From assembly GCF_008327685.1 (NCBI RefSeq), contig NZ_BDDE01000032.1, positions 34,556 to 98,555 of the forward strand: DNA of 64,000 nucleotides. The letters are read 5' to 3'. The stretch is from Actinomadura sp. K4S16. Its GTDB lineage: Bacteria; Actinomycetota; Actinomycetes; Streptosporangiales; Streptosporangiaceae. Positions 42,699 through 50,068 of the stretch are shown here, piece by piece (position 1 is the stretch's first letter; each line of letters opens with the position of its first letter). The position numbers were made by a program, and so were the translations under genes. A model generated the notes under the pieces. It saw only the letters and a list, made by a program, of their open reading frames with translations, made no database searches and had not been told where the DNA came from.

Positions 42699-43324
42699 TA
42701 GGGGCCAGGGCCGTTGCCCCAGGTGTCCCAGGCATTCCAGGCGTAGCCCGAGTACTTCGTCTCGGACAGGGGGCTCGGTTCGGGGCCGCGCCTGACCCCG
42801 TTCAGGGCCCAGTCGTAGGGCAGGTCGAGCGGCTTGGGGTTGTCCATCTCCATGACCTGGCGGAGCTTGGCGTCCTCCACCGCGGCGGTGCCCAGCGCGG
42901 CGAGCCTGGTGACCGCGTCCGGCGCGGCGCCCTTCAGCGCGCCGAGCCCGGACGGAGCGCCGGACTCGGCGTGCGCGCGGAGCCTGCGCCGGGCCGCCCT
43001 CCCCTTGCGCGTCCTCCGTAGTTTGCCGCGGAACCCCCTGCGCAGGAGGCCCCTCTCGACCAGCCCGCCCGCGATGGCGGCCATCTCATCGGATTCGGCG
43101 ACCGCGTCCAGGACGTAGCCGAGCTGGAAGCCGGTGTCGGGGACCTCTTCGAGAAGCGCGGCCTGGATCTTGTCGTCCGCCTCCCGCTTGACGACGGTCA
43201 CGCGGCGCGTGCCCCGCGAGACCCGCACCCGGCGCCCCTCGTAGAGGGTGAGCAAAGCGCACTGGGCGGCGCGGGTGGGACCGCCGCAGAGTAAGGCGAT
43301 CTCGTAGGGGGTGAACTCGTCCAC
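42695..43324 (-). CDS. Hypothetical protein, TIGR04222-like N-terminus
   Basis: This 209-aa protein begins DEFTPYEIALLCGGPTRAAQCALLTLYE, like the start of TIGR04222-type actinobacterial proteins (PYELAYLAGGxxR). The expected C-terminal Gly/Cys-rich or membrane region is absent; it ends in an aromatic tail (KYSGYAWNAWDTWGNGPGPY). The middle is Arg-rich (GFRGKLRRTRKGRAARRRLR). GTG 43324 is chosen on an upstream GGGGAG at five bases. Its role is unknown. It lies 72 bases downstream of msrB on the same strand; that gap has a perfect TGACGCGTCA palindrome (43369-43378). Confidence 0.72.
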   Translation of the reverse strand: MDEFTPYEIALLCGGPTRAAQCALLTLYEGRRVRVSRGTRRVTVVKREADDKIQAALLEEVPDTGFQLGYVLDAVAESDEMAAIAGGLVERGLLRRGFRGKLRRTRKGRAARRRLRAHAESGAPSGLGALKGAAPDAVTRLAALGTAAVEDAKLRQVMEMDNPKPLDLPYDWALNGVRRGPEPSPLSETKYSGYAWNAWDTWGNGPGPY

Positions 43325-43396
43325 GGCGACTCCCCGGGGGCTGACCGTCACTGCTGTGGGCGTCAATGTGACGCGTCAGGGCCCGGGGAGGTTGCG

Positions 43397-43798
43397 TCAT
43401 TCGGCGGGTTCGAGGGTGAGCGAGATCGAGTTGATGCAGTAGCGGTCGTCGGTCGGGGTGTCGTAGCCCTCGCCGTGGAAGACGTGGCCCAGGTGCGAGT
43501 CGCACACCGCGCAGCGGACCTCGGTGCGGACCATGCCGAGCGAGCGGTCCTCGATCAGCGTGACCGCGTCGGAGTCGGACGGCGCGAAGAACGACGGCCA
43601 CCCGCAGTGGCTCTCGAACTTGGTCTCGGACCGGAACAGCTCCGTGCCGCACGCGCGGCACCGGTACACCCCGACGGTCTTGGTGTCGGTGTACTCGCCG
43701 GTGAAGGGCTTCTCGGTGCCCGCCTCACGCAGCACGTGGAACTCCTCGGGGCTGAGCTGCGCCCGCCACTCGTCCTCACTCTTGCGGATCTTCTCCAT
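43397..43798 (-). CDS. msrB: Peptide-methionine (R)-S-oxide reductase
   Basis: A 133-aa enzyme that repairs the R-epimer of methionine sulfoxide in proteins. The four zinc cysteines lie in YRCRACGTELF and VRCAVCDSHLGHVF; the catalytic cysteine is in RYCINSISL near the end, and HCGWPSFF is the family signature. Length is normal. It lies just upstream of the divergent LigD-like polymerase gene, with 64 bases between them. Confidence 0.97.
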   Translation of the reverse strand: MEKIRKSEDEWRAQLSPEEFHVLREAGTEKPFTGEYTDTKTVGVYRCRACGTELFRSETKFESHCGWPSFFAPSDSDAVTLIEDRSLGMVRTEVRCAVCDSHLGHVFHGEGYDTPTDDRYCINSISLTLEPAE

Positions 43799-43862
43799 GC
43801 TTCGACGGTACCCGGCGCGTCCGCCCGGGAGGACTGTCGTGGCCGTGGGTTAACGTGCGGTT

Positions 43863-44948
43863 ATGGCCTCGCCCTACATCGAGATCCCGGTCGGGGATCG
43901 GCTCGTCAAGGTGACCAATCCTGACAAGGTCTATTTCCCCGAGCACGGCTACACCAAGCGGCAGCTCGTGGAGTACTACCTGGCCGTGGGGGAGGGGATC
44001 CTGCGCGCCACCCGCGACCGCCCGACGACGCTGGAACGCTGGCCCGCGGGGGTCTTCGAGGGCGCCAGGATGGCCACCCGCGAGGACTACGCGCGCGGCC
44101 AGGCGGGCATGGGCGCCGGCAAGTCCGACGCGTTCTACCAGAAGCGCATCCCGAAGGGCGCGCCCGACTGGGTGCGGACCGCGCGGATCGCCTTCCCCAG
44201 CGGGCGCTCGGCCGACGAGGTCTGCCCGACCGAGGTCGCCGTGATCGCCTGGGCGGCCAACCTCGGGACGCTGACCTTCCACCCGTGGCCCGTCCGCAAG
44301 GGCGACGTCGACCATCCCGACGAGCTGCGCATCGACCTCGACCCGCAGCCCGGCACCGACTTCTCCGACGCCGTCCGGGTGGCGCTCGGCCCGGCCCGCG
44401 ACCTGCTGTCGGAGCTGGGCTGCACCGGGTACGTGAAGACGTCCGGCAAGGGCGGGGTGCACATCTACGTCCGCATCGAGCCCCGCTGGACGTTCACCGA
44501 GGTCCGCAGGGCCGCGCTCGCGTTCGGCCGCGAGGTGGAGCGCCGCGCCCCCGCCGAGGTCACCACGAAGTGGTGGAAGGAGGAGCGGGGGGAGCAGATC
44601 TTCATCGACTTCAACCAGAACGCGCGCGACCGCACGATCGCCTCGGCGTACAGCGTCCGGCCGGCCCCGCACGCCCCGGTCTCGGCGCCGGTGACCTGGG
44701 AGGAGCTGCCCGACGTCGACCCGCGCGACTTCACCATCGCCACGATGCCCGCGCGCTTCAAGGAGCTGGGCGACCTGCACGCCTCGATCGACGACGCGTC
44801 CTTCTCACTCGACGCCCTGCTCGACATGGCCGACCGCGACGAGAAGGACCACGGCCTCGGCGACATGCCGTACCCGCCGAACTACCCGAAGATGCCCGGC
44901 GAGCCCAAGCGCGTCCAGCCCAGCAAGGACACCGACAACCACGCCTGA
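43863..44948 (+). CDS. LigD-type primase-polymerase (PolDom), stand-alone
   Basis: This 361-aa archaeo-eukaryotic-primase-type polymerase corresponds to the polymerase domain of bacterial NHEJ ligase LigD. Catalytic residues can be seen in LRIDLDPQPGTDF (DxD), in TSGKGGVHIYVRIEP and in EQIFIDFNQNARDRT (third Asp). It has no ligase or nuclease domain. Such proteins fill or extend broken ends with nucleotides or ribonucleotides. A separate LigC-like ATP-dependent ligase lies at 54.5 kb, but no Ku gene is in the window. A hairpin terminator follows the stop. Confidence 0.93.
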   Translation: MASPYIEIPVGDRLVKVTNPDKVYFPEHGYTKRQLVEYYLAVGEGILRATRDRPTTLERWPAGVFEGARMATREDYARGQAGMGAGKSDAFYQKRIPKGAPDWVRTARIAFPSGRSADEVCPTEVAVIAWAANLGTLTFHPWPVRKGDVDHPDELRIDLDPQPGTDFSDAVRVALGPARDLLSELGCTGYVKTSGKGGVHIYVRIEPRWTFTEVRRAALAFGREVERRAPAEVTTKWWKEERGEQIFIDFNQNARDRTIASAYSVRPAPHAPVSAPVTWEELPDVDPRDFTIATMPARFKELGDLHASIDDASFSLDALLDMADRDEKDHGLGDMPYPPNYPKMPGEPKRVQPSKDTDNHA

Positions 44949-44968
44949 AGCCGGGCGCCCCAAGCGTG

Positions 44969-45000
44969 CGGCCCGCCGCCCCGGAAGGGACGGCGGGCCG
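44969..45000. terminator. Bidirectional hairpin terminator
   Basis: CGGCCCGCCG (44969-44978) pairs with CGGCGGGCCG (44991-45000); CCC (44980-44982) and GGG (44987-44989) extend the stem inside, capped by a GGAA (GNRA-type) tetraloop. It lies between the convergent LigD-like polymerase and Xaa-Pro peptidase genes. No T-run follows on either strand. Confidence 0.7.
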
Positions 45001-45020
45001 GTCCGCCTCGGTGAGGGCCG

Positions 45021-46997
45021 TCAGTAGAGCTTGCGCTCCTGGACGGGGAGGGTGACCCTGGCCGGGCCGCGCCAGGTCTCGGCGGGCCGCGGCGGCGCGA
45101 CGAGGGCGGTCACGTCGTCCTCGGCCGCGACGACCGGGACGCTGACGGAGCTGCCGCGCAGGTCCACCGTCACCTGGGCGCCCGTCGGCGTCTCGGTGTT
45201 GTAGTCGGCGTCCGTCCCGGCGAGGACGAGCGCCAGCCGGTGGCCCTTCTTCAGCAGGTACTCCTGGCTGAGCGTCTGCCAGCGGACGCCGTAGTAGCGG
45301 CCGGGCTCCAGCGGCGACGGGTTGCTCAGCGACCGGTCGTTCTGTGCGTCGAGCCAGCCGCGGGCGACCACGTTCACCGGCGAGGTCACGGTTCTGACCT
45401 CGGTCTGCTTGTAGCAGGCGTCGTCGGAGGGCGTGCTCTCACCGTGGCAGTCCTCGGTGGTCAGCGTCCGGATGCCGGAGCCCGGGCCGAGGTAGTCCAC
45501 GCGGGTGTCGTCGCCGTAGTCGACCAGCAGCGCCGTCAGGTTCGACGTGGGCCGGTCCAGCTTGATCTTCAGGCGCGCGTCGGGGGTGCCGGACAGGCGC
45601 CCGGTCCGCGGCAGCGGGGCCGACACGAACGCGGTCCGGTAGGGCCGCGCCGCCGTCGGGTCGGCGACCATGTCGTCCTCGGGGTAGCCCGCGCCCTGCG
45701 GGCCCGCGGCGTCGGTGAAGGCGGCGGTCGCGCCCGCCGCGGCCGGCTTCAGGCCGAGGGAGCCGTCCGTGCCGGGGCGCAGCACGACGTTCCGCGCGTC
45801 CCGGGACGGCCAGTCAGGCTGGGTGATCCACTGGTCCGGGCCGATCTCGATGTCGGCGCGCGGCTGCCGCATGATGTCGTTGGGGATCCGCTGCAGCTCG
45901 TGGTCGAACCACTTGTGCAGGGCCGCCACCCAGGCGTCGCGCCGGGTGTCGAACGGGTCGACGTGGCCGCGCTGGCTCAGCCACACCTTGCGCTGCACGC
46001 CGCGCTTCGCGAGGGCCTTCCACCATTCGGCGAAGTGGTTGTCCTTCACGTTCAGGTCGTTGACGCCGTGGGTGGCGAAGATGCTCGCGCGCACGCGGGA
46101 GGCGCGGGCGATCGTCCCGTCCCGGTAGTCGGCGGTCTTCCAGTAGGCGTTGTAGTTGCCGGTCGCGTCGTCCTCGCCCTTGTCGAGGTCGGCGAAGACC
46201 GCGGCGCACTTCTCGGGCGGGTCGGTGTCGACGTAGTCCGCGAGCCACGGCTGCTCGTCGGTCCAGTACTTCACGCCGTTCATCCGGCTGTAGTCGTACC
46301 AGCTGCTGATCGCCGAGATCGGGACGATCGTCTCCAGCCCCTCGACACCGGTCGCCGCCACGCCGTTGGCGAGCGTCCCGTCGTAGGACTTGCCGATCAT
46401 GCCGGTGCGGCCGGTCGTCCAGGTCGCCTTCACGGGGCTGCCGTCCGGCCGGTACGCCCGGGCCCGCCCGTTGAGCCAGTCGACCACGGCCTTGCCGCCG
46501 AGGACGTCGGTCGGGCCGCCGCTGACCGGGCAGCCGTCGGAGCGGGTCGTGCCGACCATGTCCACCGCGAGGAACGCGTAGCCGCGCGGCACGAAGTAGT
46601 TGTCGTAGTACAGCGGGAACTTCACCGGGTTCCCGGCCGCGTCGTAGGTCTTGCGCTCGCTCTCGTTGCCGCGCCCGGCGTTGTCGTAGTAGGGGCTCTC
46701 GTCCATGATCACCGGCACCTTGAGACCGTGCTCGGTCTCCTTCGGCCGGATGATGTCCACGTTGACGCGGTCCTTCTTGCCGTCCCGGTCGCTGTCCACG
46801 CTCGACTCGACGTAGACGTGCTCCCGGACGGCGTCCTTGTAGGAGAAGACGGGCTGGGTGACCCCGTCCTTCACCACGATCTTGGGGGACGTCCCCGCCA
46901 GCGCCGTCGCGCCGCCGCCCGCGCCGGCCAGCGCCGCGCCGGTCAGCACGGCCACCGCCGCGGTCCGCCGGGTTCGTCTCAGGGATCGCCTGGCCAA
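45021..46997 (-). CDS. Secreted Xaa-Pro dipeptidyl-peptidase
   Basis: A 658-aa exported serine peptidase of the X-Pro dipeptidyl-peptidase (CocE/NonD-like, S15) family. The signal peptide (RTAAVAVLTGAALAGAGGGATALAG) covers about residues 10-35. The catalytic serine is in MIGKSYDGTLANGVA (about residue 200), the aspartate region in ATHGVNDLNVKDNH (about 305) and the histidine in SQRGHVDPFD (about 340). A C-terminal jelly-roll domain begins about residue 400. TTG 46997 is the start: GGAGG lies six bases upstream. It removes X-Pro dipeptides from peptides outside the cell. Confidence 0.92.
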   Translation of the reverse strand: MARRSLRRTRRTAAVAVLTGAALAGAGGGATALAGTSPKIVVKDGVTQPVFSYKDAVREHVYVESSVDSDRDGKKDRVNVDIIRPKETEHGLKVPVIMDESPYYDNAGRGNESERKTYDAAGNPVKFPLYYDNYFVPRGYAFLAVDMVGTTRSDGCPVSGGPTDVLGGKAVVDWLNGRARAYRPDGSPVKATWTTGRTGMIGKSYDGTLANGVAATGVEGLETIVPISAISSWYDYSRMNGVKYWTDEQPWLADYVDTDPPEKCAAVFADLDKGEDDATGNYNAYWKTADYRDGTIARASRVRASIFATHGVNDLNVKDNHFAEWWKALAKRGVQRKVWLSQRGHVDPFDTRRDAWVAALHKWFDHELQRIPNDIMRQPRADIEIGPDQWITQPDWPSRDARNVVLRPGTDGSLGLKPAAAGATAAFTDAAGPQGAGYPEDDMVADPTAARPYRTAFVSAPLPRTGRLSGTPDARLKIKLDRPTSNLTALLVDYGDDTRVDYLGPGSGIRTLTTEDCHGESTPSDDACYKQTEVRTVTSPVNVVARGWLDAQNDRSLSNPSPLEPGRYYGVRWQTLSQEYLLKKGHRLALVLAGTDADYNTETPTGAQVTVDLRGSSVSVPVVAAEDDVTALVAPPRPAETWRGPARVTLPVQERKLY

Positions 46998-47164
46998 CCC
47001 GCACCTCCGAATATGGAAATGATCTCCGACGGGCCACAGGCTCCCTGTCCGCGGGCCGCGGGTAAAGGGCGGCGCACGACGAAGTCGGTCCGGATTTGGT
47101 CACGTCCTGCCGTTGCCTCGACGCTGATGTCCGTATTGCCCTTTATGGATGTCCGGGAACGGGT

Positions 47165-47202
47165 GGCGGGGATGCCCGGCGTGCCGACCGGGCATCCCCG
47201 CC
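47165..47202 (+). promoter_or_regulatory. Strong hairpin ending two bases before the DUF4236 start codon
   Basis: GGCGGGGATGCCCGG (47165-47179) and CCGGGCATCCCCGCC (47188-47202) are a perfect 15-bp inverted repeat with an 8-base loop. No transcription unit on the plus strand is visible upstream that would need a terminator here. It would bury the only possible ribosome-binding region of the DUF4236 gene. Confidence 0.7.
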
Positions 47203-47204
47203 GC

Positions 47205-47402
47205 ATGGGTTGGAGCTATCGCAAGTCACTCAAGATGGGCCCGTTCCGCCTCAACTTCTCCAAGAAGGGCGTCGGGCACAGCGTCGGGGCGCGCGGCGCC
47301 CGCTACACCAGGGGGGCGGACGGGCGCCGGCAGATGACGCTGCGCATCCCCGGAACCGGCCTGACGTGGAGACGGTCCCTGAAGTCGTCTAACCGCTCTT
47401 AG
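47205..47402 (+). CDS. DUF4236-family small protein
   Basis: This 65-aa protein matches DUF4236: GWSYRKSLKMGPFRLNFSKKGVG at the start, then SVGARGARYT and a final IPGTGLTWRRSL. The family is small, basic and often found with toxin-like or phage-related genes, but its function is unknown. The ATG at 47205 lies two bases after a 15-bp perfect hairpin that would bury any ribosome-binding site. The 3' end overlaps the convergent leuA gene by 14 bases. Confidence 0.82.
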   Translation: MGWSYRKSLKMGPFRLNFSKKGVGHSVGARGARYTRGADGRRQMTLRIPGTGLTWRRSLKSSNRS

Positions 47403-49176
47403 CGCGGTTGACCGCCGACAGGACGGCCTCCACGGACGCGGTGAGCACGGACGTGTCGCGCCCCGCGCCCCAGCGGGTCACGCCGTCCACGCGGCACTCG
47501 GCGTAGGCGACGGCCATGGCGCCCTGCCCGGCCTCGGTCGCGTGCTCGGCGTACTGCAGGACGTCCACCTTGATCCCGGCGGACGCGAGCGCGCCGGTCA
47601 GCGCGTCCAGCGGGCCGTTGCCGGTGCCGGTGTGCTCGCGCTCGTCGCCGTCGACCCGGACGACGCCCGTGAAGTCGTGCCGCGCGGGGCCGGTGTGGGA
47701 GGTCCGCCAGCCGGTCACGCGGACCGGTCCCGGCCGGTCCAGGTACTCGGCGCGGAACAGCTCCCACAGCTCGGCCGCCGTGACCTCCTCGCCGCTGCCG
47801 TCCGTCGCCCGCTGCACGACCTGGGAGAACTCGATCTGCAGGCGGCGCGGCAGGTCGAGGCCGTACCCCGTCCGCAGCAGGTAGGAGACGCCGCCCTTCC
47901 CCGACTGGCTGTTGACGCGGATGACCGCCTCGTACCCGCGCCCGACGTCGGCCGGGTCGATCGGCAGGTACGGGACCTCCCACGGCAGCCGCTCCGGCGG
48001 CACGCCCCGCTCGCCGGCGAGGCGCGCGTGCCGGGCCATGCCCTTGCCGATCGCGTCCTGGTGGGTGCCGGAGAACGCGGTGTACACCAGGTCGCCGCCG
48101 TACGGGTGGCGCTCGTGGACGGGGAGCCGGTTGCAGTGCTCGACCGTCCGCCGGATCTCGTCGATGTCGGAGAGGTCGATCCGGGGGTCGACGCCCTGGG
48201 CGTGCAGGTTCAGCGCCAGCGTGACCAGGTCGACGTTCCCCGTCCGCTCCCCGTTGCCGAACAGGCAGCCCTCGACCCGCTGCGCGCCGGCCAGCATCGC
48301 CAGTTCCGCGCACGCGACGCCCGTCCCGCGGTCGTTGTGCGGGTGGACCGACAGGATGACCGCGTCGCGCCGGGCGAGGTTGCGGTGCATGTACTCGATC
48401 TGGTCGGCGTACACGTTCGGGGTGGCGATCTCGACGGTGGCGGGCAGGTTGAGGATCACCGGGCGGTCGCGCGAGGCGTCCCACAGCGCGGTGACCGCGT
48501 CGCAGACCTCCAGCGCGTAGTCCGGCTCGGTGACGTTGAACGTCTCGGGGGAGAACTCGAACCGCACGCCGGGCCCGGCGAGCCGTGCCACGTCGGCCGC
48601 GCCGTCCAGGATCAGCCGCCGCACCCCGTCCCGGTCGGATCCGAGGACGACGTCCCGCCATACCGGCCCCGTCGCCGTGTACAGATGGACGACCGCCCTG
48701 GGCAGCCCTTCTATGGAGGCGAACGTCCGCTCGATCAGTTCCCTGCGCGCGGGCGTGAACACCACGGGCGTCACGTCGTCCGGGACGCCGGCCTCGGCCA
48801 GGTGGCGGACGAAGTCGAAGTCGGTCCGGCTGGCCGAGGGGTAGCCGACCTCGATCTCCTTGAAGCCCATGGTCACGAGCAGGTCGAACATGCGGCGCTT
48901 GCGGGCGGTGTCCATGGGCTCGGCCAGCGCCTGGTTGCCGTCCCGGAGGTCGACCGGCACCCACAGGGGCGCGCTCTCGATGCGCCTGGACGGCCAGCCG
49001 CGCTCGACGTCCGGCACGGGCGAGGGCACGCGCTCGTGGGCGGACCGGTACCGGTGGGACGGCATGGAGCTGCCGCGCTGGGGGTTCCAGAAGGGCGCGC
49101 CGTCCGCCACCGGGCCGGTCGGGGTGCGCAGGGTCGGGAATCGCGTGTCTTCGTTCAGTCGCGTGTCTGTGTTCAC
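47389..49176 (-). CDS. leuA: 2-isopropylmalate synthase
   Basis: A 595-aa enzyme that condenses 2-oxoisovalerate and acetyl-CoA, the committed step of leucine biosynthesis. It has the catalytic-domain motifs PVDLRDGNQAL, the metal-binding HPHNDRGTGVACAELA (HxH and surroundings) and GCLFGNGERTGNVD (about residues 275-320), and a C-terminal LeuA dimer regulatory domain (VRVDGDEREHTGTGNGPLDALTGAL). GTG 49176 is preferred because it gives the usual N-terminus. A 17-codon leader ORF with LLL and competing hairpins precedes it, so attenuation by leucyl-tRNA supply is likely. Confidence 0.96.
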   Translation of the reverse strand: MNTDTRLNEDTRFPTLRTPTGPVADGAPFWNPQRGSSMPSHRYRSAHERVPSPVPDVERGWPSRRIESAPLWVPVDLRDGNQALAEPMDTARKRRMFDLLVTMGFKEIEVGYPSASRTDFDFVRHLAEAGVPDDVTPVVFTPARRELIERTFASIEGLPRAVVHLYTATGPVWRDVVLGSDRDGVRRLILDGAADVARLAGPGVRFEFSPETFNVTEPDYALEVCDAVTALWDASRDRPVILNLPATVEIATPNVYADQIEYMHRNLARRDAVILSVHPHNDRGTGVACAELAMLAGAQRVEGCLFGNGERTGNVDLVTLALNLHAQGVDPRIDLSDIDEIRRTVEHCNRLPVHERHPYGGDLVYTAFSGTHQDAIGKGMARHARLAGERGVPPERLPWEVPYLPIDPADVGRGYEAVIRVNSQSGKGGVSYLLRTGYGLDLPRRLQIEFSQVVQRATDGSGEEVTAAELWELFRAEYLDRPGPVRVTGWRTSHTGPARHDFTGVVRVDGDEREHTGTGNGPLDALTGALASAGIKVDVLQYAEHATEAGQGAMAVAYAECRVDGVTRWGAGRDTSVLTASVEAVLSAVNRAKSG

Positions 49177-49213
49177 GGGCCTGTTCCGTTCGATCGCCGG
49201 ACGACCGGCAGCA

Positions 49214-49259
49214 CCGGACCCCGCGGCGGGGTGCCGGTCCGGATCAGGCCCCGCCGCGG
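49214..49259 (-). promoter_or_regulatory. leuA leader attenuator (competing hairpins)
   Basis: In the minus-strand transcript, CCGCGGCGGGG within the end of the leader ORF (49249-49259) is exactly complementary to CCCCGCCGCGG just downstream (49221-49231). That second segment can instead fold with its own downstream flank (CCCCG-CGG-CGGGG, 49219-49231, inside CCGGACC/GGTCCGG 49214-49220 and 49236-49242). The two folds are mutually exclusive, as in ribosome-mediated attenuation. No clear U-tract follows, so the output could be translational. Confidence 0.65.
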
Positions 49260-49297
49260 CGACCGAGGAGAAGGCCCTGCCACGACACGCCGCCCAC
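49244..49297 (-). CDS. leuA leader peptide (17 codons, three Leu codons)
   Basis: GTG 49297 opens a 17-codon ORF encoding VGGVSWQGLLLGRRGGA and stopping at 49244-49246. GAGGTG lies seven bases upstream as a ribosome-binding site. The three consecutive leucine codons (CTT CTC CTC), its place 70 bases before leuA, and a stop codon within the competing-hairpin region all fit a leucine-responsive attenuation leader. A peptide this small would usually be missed in annotation. Confidence 0.68.
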   Translation of the reverse strand: MGGVSWQGLLLGRRGGA

Positions 49298-49304
49298 CCA
49301 ACCA

Positions 49305-49333
49305 CACCTCAGCTCCTCAGACAAGCTGAGGTG
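49305..49333. promoter_or_regulatory. 10-bp perfect palindrome between leuA leader and gntR
   Basis: CACCTCAGCT (49305-49314) and AGCTGAGGTG (49324-49333) are a perfect inverted repeat with a 9-base spacer. It lies 40 bases upstream of the GntR gene, so it may be that regulator's operator. It also contains the GAGGTG ribosome site of the leuA leader on the minus strand, so in leuA mRNA it could act as a hairpin that hides that site. Confidence 0.6.
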
Positions 49334-49372
49334 GCCTACCCTGGAGGCCCGCCACCGTCCCGGAGGACCCCG

Positions 49373-50068
49373 ATGCCGCTCGGCCCGCTCCGTCCCAGCC
49401 CGCTCGTCGAGCAGGCCGCCCAGCGCCTGCGCGACCAGATCTCCGGCGGGGCATGGCCGGTCGGGACGCGGCTCCCCGGCGAGACGACGCTGGCCAAGGA
49501 ACTCGGCGTGGGCCGCTCCACCGTCCGCGAGGCCCTGCGCGCCCTGGCCGGAGCCGGTCTCGTCCAGGCCCGCCAGGGCGCGGGCGTCTTCGTCATCGCG
49601 ACGGAGCCGGCCGAGGACTGGCCCGCCCGGCTCCGCCGCGCCTCCGTCGCCGAGGTCTACGAGATCCGCGAGATGCTGGAGGTCCGCGCCGCCGAGCTGG
49701 CCGCCGAGCGCCGCACCTCCGGCGACCTCGCCGACCTCGACCGGGCGCTCGCGGCCCGCGACGCGGCCCTCGACGGCCGCGCCGTCGAGGGGTTCATCGA
49801 CGCCGACATCGCCCTGCACACCGCCGTCATCGCCGCCGCGCACAACCCGGTCCTCGCCGACCTCTTCGCCGGGTTCGTCCCGGTCCTGCGCGACGGCCTG
49901 CTCGACCTCGCCGCCCTGGTCGACGTCCGCGCGTCCGACGCCGCGCACGGCCGGGCCGCCCACGCCGCCCTGGTCGAGGCGATCCGCGCCCAGGACCCGG
50001 CGGCGGCGAGCGACGTCGTCAGGGCCGAGCTCGGCAGGACCCTGACCGGCCTACTCCAGAGCCGATAG
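49373..50068 (+). CDS. GntR/FadR-family transcriptional regulator
   Basis: A 231-aa regulator with an N-terminal winged helix (about residues 8-75: LVEQAAQRLRDQISGGAWPVGTRLPGE, LAKELGVGRSTVREALRALAGAGLV) and a C-terminal FCD ligand domain (EIREMLEVRAAELAAER, FIDADIALHTAVIAAAHNPVLADL). Such proteins usually sense an organic acid or amino acid metabolite. ATG 49373 has GGAGG six bases upstream. It is divergent from leuA and its leader, and a perfect palindrome lies between. Control of leuA is possible but unproven. The 3' end overlaps the convergent helR gene by 18 bases. Confidence 0.93.
   Translation: MPLGPLRPSPLVEQAAQRLRDQISGGAWPVGTRLPGETTLAKELGVGRSTVREALRALAGAGLVQARQGAGVFVIATEPAEDWPARLRRASVAEVYEIREMLEVRAAELAAERRTSGDLADLDRALAARDAALDGRAVEGFIDADIALHTAVIAAAHNPVLADLFAGFVPVLRDGLLDLAALVDVRASDAAHGRAAHAALVEAIRAQDPAAASDVVRAELGRTLTGLLQSR

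Noticed and set aside
43369..43378. TGACGCGTCA palindrome between msrB and the hypothetical gene
   Set aside because: A single 10-bp dyad in a 72-base gap within a probable operon is not enough to call an operator; noted in the gene entry only.
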